This document shows positions 1 to 5,196 of a DNA stretch of 5,323 bases, in pieces; within the stretch, counting starts at the first letter, position 1; each line of letters begins with the position of its first letter. The notes under the pieces were generated by a model that was not told the origin of the DNA, did not search any database, and saw only the letters and a program-made list of their open reading frames with translations. A program made the position numbers and the translations under genes. Origin of the DNA: Frankiales bacterium (GTDB taxonomy: Bacteria; Actinomycetota; Actinomycetes; Mycobacteriales; Jatrophihabitantaceae); NCBI GenBank assembly GCA_025963265.1, contig JAOPUY010000229.1, positions 1 through 5,323 of the forward strand. The letters are read 5' to 3'.

Positions 1-1136
1 TCACCCAGATCCTGGTCCTCGTCCTCCCAGGCCACCGCCGTCGATCCGGCCAGCTCGAACTTGATCGTGGCCAGCTGAGTGCTGATGACGCCGCTGAGCA
101 CCCGGCCCAGGCCGGCCGCCTGGTCGGTGAAGTGCTTGCCGCTGATCGCTCGGCCAATGCGCGAACCGGCCTCGCGGTTGACTAGGCCGAGGGCGTGGCT
201 CTCGCCGATGAGCTGGCGGGTCACCGGGTCGTCCAGCCGACCGGCCTTGCGGGCCAGCGTCACGCTGGAGTTGTTTCCGCTGGCTCCGCGGTTGCGGCTG
301 CCGCCGGGCTGGATGAAGTGCCGGGAGATGGCCAGGCTCTTCTCATAGACCATCCACCGCGTGCCGACCGTCCAGCCCGCGTCGACCTCGCCGATCCGGT
401 CGCTGTCGGGCATGTGCACGTCGGTGATGAACTCCTGGCAGAACTCCTTCGCGCCGTTGAGCATCTCGATGCGGTGCACGTCGATGCCCGGCTGGTGGAT
501 CTTGAGCATGAAGACCGACAGTCCACGGTGCTTCTGCACGTCCCAGTTCGTCCGGACCAGGGCCAGGCCCCAGTCCGACCACCAGGCGCCGGTCGTCCAG
601 ATCTTCGATCCGTTGAGCACCCACTCGTCGCCGTCGCGGACCGCGGTGGTCTGCGCGCCGGCCACGTCGGAGCCGCCGCCGGGCTCGGAGAGGAACTGCA
701 TCCAGATCTCCTCGCCCTTCATGATGGCGGGCAGGTGCGCGAGCTTCTGCTCCTCGGTCCCGTACTCCCAGATCACCGCGGCGCACGGGCTGAAGGTCGG
801 CACCTGGATCCGGTCCGGGTACTGGTAGCCGACGATCTCGTCGTTCATCACGTCCTGGTGGGCCGGGGTCAGGCCGGCGCCGCCGTACTCCTTGGGGAAG
901 ATGATGCCGGCGAAGCCGCCGTCGTAGAGCTTGCGCTGCAGGTCGCGGTTGCGCTGGACGTCGGCGAGCTCCTCCTCATCGGAGAGTTGCCCGGTCACGC
1001 CGGTGGTCGGCTCGGCCAGTGGCATGTTGTCCTTCAGCCAGGCGCGTAGCCGGTGCCGAAAGCTGTCCAAGTCCTCAATGTCGGCGGTGTCCACTGAACC
1101 CGCTGTGCCCTGGACTCCGTTGACGAGGTCAGTCAT
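1..1136 (-). CDS. Acyl-CoA dehydrogenase, FAD-motif-bearing subunit (3' end outside window)
   Basis: Flavoprotein of the acyl-CoA dehydrogenase (FadE) family, expected in the cytoplasm, forming the alpha,beta double bond of an acyl-CoA. The 378 visible residues lack a stop, so an estimated 10-40 residues are missing. Seen: N-terminal helical part about 20-140, including FPKEYGGAG (80-88); middle beta domain with SEPGGGSD (150-157) and NGSKIWTTG (175-183), which normally contact flavin and substrate; C-terminal helical part from about 255. That last part lacks both the RxxFG flavin arginine motif and the QxxGGxG motif, although residues 285-378 cover most of where they should lie. The ATG at 1136 is chosen because AGGAG sits 7 nt upstream and the start overlaps the preceding gene's stop by 8 bp, indicating translational coupling. 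The missing motifs are supplied by the upstream dehydrogenase, so I infer one subunit of a heteromeric enzyme. Substrate unknown. Family assignment is secure; the heteromer is inference. Confidence 0.93.
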   Translation of the reverse strand, partial: MTDLVNGVQGTAGSVDTADIEDLDSFRHRLRAWLKDNMPLAEPTTGVTGQLSDEEELADVQRNRDLQRKLYDGGFAGIIFPKEYGGAGLTPAHQDVMNDEIVGYQYPDRIQVPTFSPCAAVIWEYGTEEQKLAHLPAIMKGEEIWMQFLSEPGGGSDVAGAQTTAVRDGDEWVLNGSKIWTTGAWWSDWGLALVRTNWDVQKHRGLSVFMLKIHQPGIDVHRIEMLNGAKEFCQEFITDVHMPDSDRIGEVDAGWTVGTRWMVYEKSLAISRHFIQPGGSRNRGASGNNSSVTLARKAGRLDDPVTRQLIGESHALGLVNREAGSRIGRAISGKHFTDQAAGLGRVLSGVISTQLATIKFELAGSTAVAWEDEDQDLG

Positions 1137-2274
1137 TGCTCGACTCCTGCTGCTCGAGGATGGTGGTCAATCGCTCGCGGTGGTCCGCGACAGTTCCGTA
1201 CAAGTGCGCGTCGAGGGTCACCCGGCGCAAGAAGAGGTGCAGGTCGTGCTCGAAGGTGACGCCGATGCCGCCGTGCATCTGCACGCAGTCGTGCAGCGCC
1301 TCGGGCCCGTAGACGCCCAGGTAGGACTTGCCCGCGCTGACGTACTCGGCGGCCCGGTCGGTCTCGTCCTGGACGTGGCCGGCGGCGGCGTCGGCGATGG
1401 CGTTGCCCGCCTCCAGCCAGGCCCGCATGTCCACGAACCGGTGCTTGAGCTCCTGGTAGGAGGCCAGCGGACGGCCGAAGGAGTACCGGTTGAACAGCCA
1501 GTCCGAGGTGATCTCCAGCGCGCGGTCCATGGCGCCGACGATCTCGGCCAGCTGGATCACGACGGCGATCTGCAGTTGGCTCTCGACGTCGTCGGCCGCG
1601 TTCCCGGCCTCGCCCACGACGGCCGACGCCGGGAGCGCGACCTGGTCGAAGGTGACGCGGCCGAAACGCCGGGTGAGGTCGACCGTCTTCATCGGGGTCA
1701 CGCTGACGCCCGGGGTGTCGATCGGCACCAGGAATTGGGTGAGGCCGTCGCCGTCGCGCGCGGTCACCAGCAGGACGTCGGACTGGCCGGCCGCCTCGAC
1801 TGGCGTCTTGCGCCCGTTCAGCACGTAGCCGCCGTTGGTCTGCTTCGCCTCGAGAAGGACCTCGCCGAGGCGGTCGAAGGGACGGGGCTCGGCGTAGGCC
1901 CAGCTTCCGACCTTGGCGCCGCTCATCAGATCGGGCAGCACTTCGGCCTTTTGCTCCTCAGAGCCCGAGCGAGCCAGCGCGCCGGCCACGATGTTGGTCG
2001 CGGTGAGCGGGCCCGGAGCGGCGAACCGGCCGAACTCGAAGGCGACCAGCGTGAGGTCGTTGACCCCACGGCCGCTGATGCTGCCGCCACCGTCCTTCTC
2101 CGAGACCAGCAGCGTCGTCCACCCGAGCTCGGCCCCCTGCCGCCAGTAGCCGCGGTTGAATCCGTCCGGATCATCGCGCGCCTCCCGCAGCGCCGAGGTC
2201 GGGCAACTGTCGGTCAGGAAGCTTCGCGTTGTCTCTGCGAAGAACTTCTGGTCAGACGTCAGCTCTAGTTCCAC
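1129..2274 (-). CDS. Acyl-CoA dehydrogenase, partner subunit with degenerate middle domain
   Basis: Complete 381-residue member of the acyl-CoA dehydrogenase family, of usual length. Seen: N-terminal helices about 1-120; middle domain about 121-225 with AEPRPFDRL (128-136) where TEPxxGSD is expected, and NGRKTPVEAA (153-162) where NGxKxWIT is expected; C-terminal helical domain with the flavin arginine motif RYSFGRPL (263-270), QELKH (274-278) and QMHGGIG (332-338). Glu244, in QLAEIVGAMD, is at about the position of the catalytic base in isovaleryl-CoA and mycobacterial ChsE-type dehydrogenases; this is my alignment by eye. The middle domain is eroded while the C-terminal motifs are intact, the reverse of the neighbouring dehydrogenase. 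The GTG start is chosen because AGGAG lies 5 nt upstream; an ATG at 2279-2277 is out of frame and stops after four codons. First gene of the leftward operon, probably read from the promoter at 2338-2366. Alternative: an independent homodimer with weak flavin binding. Confidence 0.93.
   Translation of the reverse strand: MELELTSDQKFFAETTRSFLTDSCPTSALREARDDPDGFNRGYWRQGAELGWTTLLVSEKDGGGSISGRGVNDLTLVAFEFGRFAAPGPLTATNIVAGALARSGSEEQKAEVLPDLMSGAKVGSWAYAEPRPFDRLGEVLLEAKQTNGGYVLNGRKTPVEAAGQSDVLLVTARDGDGLTQFLVPIDTPGVSVTPMKTVDLTRRFGRVTFDQVALPASAVVGEAGNAADDVESQLQIAVVIQLAEIVGAMDRALEITSDWLFNRYSFGRPLASYQELKHRFVDMRAWLEAGNAIADAAAGHVQDETDRAAEYVSAGKSYLGVYGPEALHDCVQMHGGIGVTFEHDLHLFLRRVTLDAHLYGTVADHRERLTTILEQQESSND
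1144..1148 (-). promoter_or_regulatory. Ribosome binding site for the downstream acyl-CoA dehydrogenase
   Basis: AGGAG on the minus strand, 7 nt before the ATG at 1136 and lying inside the last codons of the preceding dehydrogenase gene. With the ATGACTGA stop/start overlap it fixes the start and suggests that ribosomes reinitiate, giving balanced amounts of the two proteins. Confidence 0.75.
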
Positions 2275-2279
2275 GCCAT

Positions 2280-2284
2280 CTCCT
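2280..2284 (-). promoter_or_regulatory. Ribosome binding site deciding the GTG start at 2274
   Basis: AGGAG on the minus strand, 5 nt before GTG at 2274-2272. It supports the GTG over the out-of-frame ATG at 2279-2277, which lies inside the spacer. Confidence 0.7.
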
Positions 2285-2337
2285 AGTCAAGTATTGCTGG
2301 GGTCATCGGCCCAGATTCAACTCGGGCTCCTGGCCGG

Positions 2338-2366
2338 ATGTTACGACCCGGAGTCCGGGCTGCCAA
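2338..2366 (-). promoter_or_regulatory. Predicted sigma70-type promoter for the acyl-CoA dehydrogenase pair
   Basis: On the minus strand, TTGGCA (2366-2361, five of six matches to TTGACA) is followed after exactly 17 bp by TAACAT (2343-2338, four of six matches to TATAAT and fitting TAnnnT). The predicted transcription start is near 2331, giving a leader of about 57 nt before the GTG at 2274. The position, spacing and direction fit the downstream genes. Not experimentally shown. Confidence 0.6.
2347..2359. promoter_or_regulatory. 13-bp palindrome in the promoter spacer, candidate operator
   Basis: CCCGGA-G-TCCGGG is a perfect inverted repeat with 6-bp arms around one base. It lies wholly between the -35 and -10 of the leftward promoter, where a bound repressor would block RNA polymerase. 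The regulator family cannot be told from the site. Confidence 0.45.
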
Positions 2367-2369
2367 TAG

Positions 2370-2389
2370 AACTTGCCACGACAACTTGC
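2370..2389 (-). repeat. Direct repeat GCAAGTT upstream of the leftward -35 box
   Basis: Minus-strand GCAAGTT occurs at 2389-2383 and again at 2376-2370, a period of 13 bp. Relative to the predicted start these lie at about -58 to -52 and -45 to -39, directly against the -35 box. That is the usual place for an activator with tandem half-sites. Seven-base repeats can occur by chance, so this is tentative. Confidence 0.35.
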
Positions 2390-2392
2390 GCT

Positions 2393-2410
2393 CGGCTCGC
2401 CGGCGAGGCG
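2393..2410. promoter_or_regulatory. 12-bp perfect palindrome, 18 bp with one mismatched pair
   Basis: CTCGCCGGCGAG (2396-2407) is its own reverse complement. The symmetry continues for two further pairs on each side after one G/G mismatch. It lies upstream of the direct repeat and could be a dimeric regulator's site. In G+C-rich DNA such a palindrome is not very rare, so function is only possible. Confidence 0.3.
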
Positions 2411-2465
2411 GCAGATCGGGCCGGCCGTTGCTTAAGGTGCCCAGCATCACGGCCGATGAGTTAGT

Positions 2466-2497
2466 TGCGACCTGCGTTGGATCTCAACGGGGGCGCA
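2466..2497 (+). other. Imperfect stem-loop in the putative P450 leader
   Basis: The arms TGCG..CGTTG (2466-2479) and CAACG..CGCA (2485-2497) enclose the loop GATCT. The core of five pairs (2475-2479 with 2485-2489) is perfect; the outer part pairs with one bulged G (2474), one T-G wobble and one A/G mismatch. It may be an operator (CGTTG-N5-CAACG) or an RNA stem in the leader. Weaker than the following stem-loop. Confidence 0.3.
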
Positions 2498-2525
2498 TGG
2501 TCGTAGGCCTTTTGGCACAGGACCT

Positions 2526-2563
2526 GGGGCGGGTGATTCGGCTACCGCCGGATCGCCCGCCCT
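2526..2563 (+). other. Strong 17-pair stem-loop upstream of the P450 start
   Basis: Bases 2526-2542 pair with 2547-2563 without a bulge, leaving the four-base loop TACC (2543-2546). Fourteen pairs are Watson-Crick, mostly G-C. The other three (2526/2563, 2534/2555, 2538/2551) are G-U wobbles in plus-strand RNA, but would be A/C mismatches in minus-strand RNA. This favours a structure formed in the rightward transcript. It is followed by TTAAAACT, not a long T run, so it is not a classical intrinsic terminator. It ends 28 nt before the TTG at 2592 and 5 nt before the predicted GGAGG would be 2581, so it could influence initiation or attenuate transcription. If the P450 promoter lies downstream of it, it could instead be a DNA operator. 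Confidence 0.55.
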
Positions 2564-2591
2564 TAAAACTCTCCAGGTTCGCACCGGAGGC

Positions 2592-3857
2592 TTGACTCGC
2601 CGGGTCGGGAACGGGATCGTCAGCGTCGAGGTCCCCAAGCCCACCTCGGAGGATGACTTGCCAGACGCCGCCGCACGGGGTTCCTCACGCACCGTCATCA
2701 GCCCGGACTCGCAACGCACCGTCTGGGGCGACGACGCCCCCGAGCGCTGGGTCGCGCTGTCCTCGGCCCCGGCGACGCTGAACGAGTTCGGCGCGCTGAT
2801 CACCTCGGCGGCCGGGGTCGACTTCGCGATGCACGAGCCCAACCTGTTCTCCTCGGGCCCGGACGCGGCGTTCATCGGCTCAGACACCGGGCTGATCCCG
2901 CTGCAGATGGATCCGCCGGAGCACGCCCGGTATCGCCGAATGCTCGATCCGCTCTTCTCCCCCAAGCGGATGGCCGCCCTCGAGGCGAGCGTCACCGACT
3001 TGGCCAACCGCTGTATCGACGCGTTCATCGATCGCGGTCACTGCAACTTCAGCGAGGAGTTCGGAAACCCTTTCCCGATCGGGATCTTCCTGAACCTGCT
3101 CGGGCTGCCGCTGGCCGGGATGGCCGACTTCATCCGGATGAAGGACGACCTCATCCGACCCGACTCCGACGACGCGGCCGAGGCCGATCAGATCCGCCAC
3201 CGCGCCGGCGGGGAGATCATGACCTTGTTCAGCGACGCGCTGATCGAGCGCGAGACCGAGGCGCGGGAGGACTTGCTCACGCACTTCCTCGACCGGGAGC
3301 GGGCCGGCGACCTCACTCGCGAGGAGTCGCTGAACATCTGCCTGTTGCTGCTGCTGGCCGGCCTGGACACCGTGACCGGCACGTTGGAAGTCGCCTTCGC
3401 GCTGCTGGCCCGACGACCCGATCTGCGGCAGGCGTTGACTGAGCCGGCCCGCGTCAGCGCCGCGGTGGAGGAATTGCTCCGCTGGATCGTGACCAGTCCG
3501 ACGCAATCTCGCATCGCCACCGCGGACACGACCGTGGACGGGCTGGAGATCAAAGCGGGGACGCTCGTCAAGATCGTGCAAGCCACCTGGAACTTCGACC
3601 CCACGCGGGTTGCCAATCCGCTCGAGGTCGATCTGTCGCGCACGTCGAACCAGCACTCGTCCTTCGGCGTCGGCGTGCATCGCTGCCTGGGCTCGCACCT
3701 GGCCCGGCTCGAGCTGCGGGTGGCCCTGACCGAATGGCATCGCCGCCTGCCCGAGTACTGGCTGCCCGAGGGTTACGAGCCTCGCTACACCCCGTCGTTG
3801 CGAGGTGTGGCCGACTTGCCGTTGGAGTTCGCGGCCAATCCGCAACCGCAGCCCTGA
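2592..3857 (+). CDS. Cytochrome P450 monooxygenase
   Basis: Soluble bacterial P450 of 421 residues that would insert one oxygen atom from O2 into an organic substrate, using electrons from a ferredoxin and reductase not seen here. Seen, numbering from TTG 2592: C-helix PPEHARYRR (108-116) with His111 and Arg115 for heme propionates; I-helix LLLLLAGLDTVTG (251-263) with the oxygen-activating Thr260; K-helix ExxR at Glu294/Arg297; heme loop FGVGVHRCLG (358-367) with the thiolate ligand Cys365. No membrane anchor. The start is uncertain. GGAGG is only 1 nt before TTG 2592, whereas TTG 2658 has GGAGG 5 nt upstream and would give 399 residues. I keep 2592 because codons 1-22 already show the high third-position G/C of the gene. 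First gene of the rightward operon, 38 bp before the CoA-transferase. A steroid- or terpenoid-like substrate is inference; the CYP family cannot be assigned by eye. Confidence 0.95.
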   Translation: MTRRVGNGIVSVEVPKPTSEDDLPDAAARGSSRTVISPDSQRTVWGDDAPERWVALSSAPATLNEFGALITSAAGVDFAMHEPNLFSSGPDAAFIGSDTGLIPLQMDPPEHARYRRMLDPLFSPKRMAALEASVTDLANRCIDAFIDRGHCNFSEEFGNPFPIGIFLNLLGLPLAGMADFIRMKDDLIRPDSDDAAEADQIRHRAGGEIMTLFSDALIERETEAREDLLTHFLDRERAGDLTREESLNICLLLLLAGLDTVTGTLEVAFALLARRPDLRQALTEPARVSAAVEELLRWIVTSPTQSRIATADTTVDGLEIKAGTLVKIVQATWNFDPTRVANPLEVDLSRTSNQHSSFGVGVHRCLGSHLARLELRVALTEWHRRLPEYWLPEGYEPRYTPSLRGVADLPLEFAANPQPQP

Positions 3858-3879
3858 CCGACCGCAACCCTGATCGCCC
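3848..3879. repeat. Degenerate 16-bp tandem duplication across the P450 stop codon
   Basis: GCAGCCCTGACCGACC (3848-3863) is followed directly by GCAACCCTGATCGCCC (3864-3879), identical at 13 of 16 positions. The TGA of the first unit is the P450 stop codon. It probably arose by slippage or local duplication and has since diverged; no function is evident. Confidence 0.4.
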
Positions 3880-3883
3880 ACAC

Positions 3884-3890
3884 GAGGGAG
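3884..3890 (+). promoter_or_regulatory. Ribosome binding site deciding the CoA-transferase start
   Basis: GAGGGAG lies 5 nt before ATG 3896. It supports this start over an in-frame extension back to 3734, which would run through the P450 coding sequence in another frame. Confidence 0.75.
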
Positions 3891-3895
3891 TTGGC

Positions 3896-5131
3896 ATGCA
3901 CCGTCCGATGGAAGGCGTCCGAGTCGTCGAGGTCGCCCAGTTCACCTTCGTGCCCGCCTCGGGCGCGGTGCTGGCCGACTGGGGCGCGGACGTCATCAAG
4001 GTCGAGCACGCGGTCTCCGGCGACTCCCAGCGCGGCCTCGTGAGCATCCTCGGTTTGGACGTCGGCCAGGACTCGAAGACCTTCTTCCCGATCATGGAAG
4101 GTCCCAACCGCGGCAAGCGCAGCATCGGGCTCGACCTGGAGACGCCGGGCGGCCGCGAGGTGCTGGCCGACCTGATCCGGGGCGCGGACGTCTTCGTCAC
4201 CAACTATCGCGAGCCCACCCGCAAGCGGCTGAAGATCGACGTCGCGGACGTGCGCGAGCTCAATCCGAAGGTGATCTACGTGCGGGGCACCGGCATGGGC
4301 CCGCGGGGCGAGGAGGGCGCGATGGGCGGTTACGACCAGACCGCCTTCTGGGCCCGGGGCGGCAGCGCGGCCAGCGTCACCCCACCCGGCTCGGACCGAC
4401 TGCTGGGGATGCCGACCGGCGCCTACGGCGACAACACCGGCGGCATGACCATCGCCGGCGGCATCGCGGCCGCTCTCTACGCGCGCAACGTGACCGGCGA
4501 GCCGGCAATCGTCGACGTATCGCTGCTCGGGGTCGGGGTGTGGACGACCCAGTACGCGGTGAACGCGGCGTTGCTGGCCGGCGGACCGCTGCCGGTGGTG
4601 ACCCCGCCCAAGCACGGCTCGCCGCGCAATCCGCTGTCCGGCGGCGCCTATCAGACGAAGGACGGGCGCTGGATCCAAATGGGCATGCTGCAGCCCGGCG
4701 TCTACTGGCCCGAGTTCTGCCAGATGATGGGTCGGCCCGAACTGGCGGCCGACGAGCGGTTCAACACGCCCGCCAAGATCATGGACAACGCGCCGGCGGC
4801 CAGCGAGCTGATCGTCGAGATCCTGGGCTCGATCACCTACGCCGAGTGGGTCGAGCGGATGAAGACGGCCAACGGCCAGTGGGCGCTGGTGCAGAACACC
4901 TACGAGGCGGGCATGGACCCGATGGTGCGAGCCAACGGCTACATCGCCGAAGTCACCGACTTCGACGGCGTCACGCGCGAGCTGGTGACCAACCCCGTCC
5001 AGTTCGACGAGACCCCGGCCACGCTGCGCCGCGCGCCGCAGTTCGCCGAGCACACCGACGAGATCCTGCGCGAGCTCGGCCGGACCGACGAGGAGCTCAT
5101 CGAGCTCAAGATCGCCGGCGCCGTCACCTGA
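3896..5131 (+). CDS. Class III CoA-transferase, CaiB/BaiF family
   Basis: Cytoplasmic enzyme of 411 residues, usual for the family, that moves CoA between an acyl-CoA and a free acid through an enzyme-bound aspartyl-CoA intermediate. Seen: N-terminal Rossmann-like part with VRVVEVAQF (8-16) and LADWGADVIKVEH (26-38), a family hallmark; NRGKRSIGLDL (71-81); YGDNTGGM (177-184), in which Asp179 aligns by motif with catalytic Asp169 of formyl-CoA transferase; GEPAIVDVSLL (201-211); then the smaller domain containing SGGAYQTKDGRWIQMGM (248-264). No signal peptide. The start is set by its Shine-Dalgarno sequence and by the hallmark N-terminus beginning a few residues later. It lies 38 bp after the P450 and 65 bp before the molybdenum hydroxylase gene, on the same strand, so probably in one operon. 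It may activate an acid product of the pathway for the divergent dehydrogenases; the donor and acceptor are unknown. A racemase of the same fold (Amacr type) is the main alternative. Confidence 0.93.
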   Translation: MHRPMEGVRVVEVAQFTFVPASGAVLADWGADVIKVEHAVSGDSQRGLVSILGLDVGQDSKTFFPIMEGPNRGKRSIGLDLETPGGREVLADLIRGADVFVTNYREPTRKRLKIDVADVRELNPKVIYVRGTGMGPRGEEGAMGGYDQTAFWARGGSAASVTPPGSDRLLGMPTGAYGDNTGGMTIAGGIAAALYARNVTGEPAIVDVSLLGVGVWTTQYAVNAALLAGGPLPVVTPPKHGSPRNPLSGGAYQTKDGRWIQMGMLQPGVYWPEFCQMMGRPELAADERFNTPAKIMDNAPAASELIVEILGSITYAEWVERMKTANGQWALVQNTYEAGMDPMVRANGYIAEVTDFDGVTRELVTNPVQFDETPATLRRAPQFAEHTDEILRELGRTDEELIELKIAGAVT

Positions 5132-5176
5132 CCAACCCGTCCCCAGACCAACCCCCCGCCAGACCAACCCCCCGCC
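5129..5176. repeat. Three 16-bp tandem repeats beginning at the CoA-transferase stop
   Basis: Two identical units AGACCAACCCCCCGCC lie at 5145-5160 and 5161-5176. They are preceded by a diverged unit TGACCAACCCGTCCCC (5129-5144) whose first three bases are the stop codon. The array fills most of the 65-bp gap before the next gene. The minus strand carries four runs of three or more G (5136-5138, 5141-5144, 5152-5157, 5168-5173), so a G-quadruplex there is conceivable, though two loops are long. I see no terminator hairpin in it. Confidence 0.85.
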
Positions 5177-5179
5177 GTA

Positions 5180-5185
5180 GAAAGG
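5180..5185 (+). promoter_or_regulatory. Weak ribosome binding site for the molybdenum hydroxylase gene
   Basis: GAAAGG lies 11 nt before ATG 5197, farther than usual. It is the only purine-rich sequence near the start, directly after the tandem repeats. Confidence 0.4.
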
Positions 5186-5196
5186 TCGAACCAGCT

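Larger units (their letters stand above)
2275..2591. promoter_or_regulatory. Divergent control region between the dehydrogenase and P450 operons
   Basis: A 317-bp stretch without a supportable gene. Open frames cross it, but their third codon positions are visibly poorer in G/C than in the flanking genes. It contains a clear leftward promoter, a direct repeat, three palindromic or stem-loop elements and a strong stem-loop next to the P450 start, each listed separately. I do not see a clear rightward promoter. TTGGCA at 2512-2517 would be a fair -35 but has no matching -10 at 16-18 bp. TAAAAC at 2564-2569 would be a moderate -10 but has no -35. No regulator gene is visible in the window. Confidence 0.7.

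Noticed and set aside
195..2268. Plus-strand open frames opposite the two dehydrogenase genes (195-1049 and 931-2268)
   Set aside because: Antisense shadows. The minus strand carries the recognisable dehydrogenase motifs, start overlap and ribosome binding sites.
2367..2376. TAGAAC as part of a KstR (cholesterol regulator) operator
   Set aside because: Only one half-site is present; the expected inverted GTTCTA half is absent at the required spacing.
2512..2540. Rightward promoter using TTGGCA at 2512-2517
   Set aside because: No -10 with acceptable match at 16-18 bp. A sigma54 reading (TGGCAC with TTGC) also fails at the -12 element.
2526..2570. Classical intrinsic terminator
   Set aside because: The stem is strong, but only TT follows it before AAAACT, and there is no gene upstream on that strand to terminate. 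Regulatory leader structure is a better reading.
2338..2595. Plus-strand 85-codon open frame whose TGA overlaps the P450 TTG (TTGA)
   Set aside because: The overlap looks like translational coupling, but third-position G/C is well below that of the real genes, there is no good ribosome binding site, its ATG overlaps the predicted leftward -10 box, and the product is arginine-rich and resembles nothing I know.
2447..3028. Minus-strand open frame opposite the P450 N-terminus
   Set aside because: Antisense to conserved P450 sequence including the C-helix motif, and its product is not recognisable.
3734..3895. N-terminal extension of the CoA-transferase back to 3734
   Set aside because: It would overlap P450 codons after the heme loop in a different frame. 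GAGGGAG 5 nt before ATG 3896 and the family N-terminus both support the shorter start.
3785..5167. Long minus-strand open frame opposite the CoA-transferase
   Set aside because: Shadow of a high-G+C gene. The plus strand encodes an intact CaiB/BaiF protein with its catalytic motif, while the antisense product is a low-complexity string rich in Gly, Ala, Arg, His and Asp.
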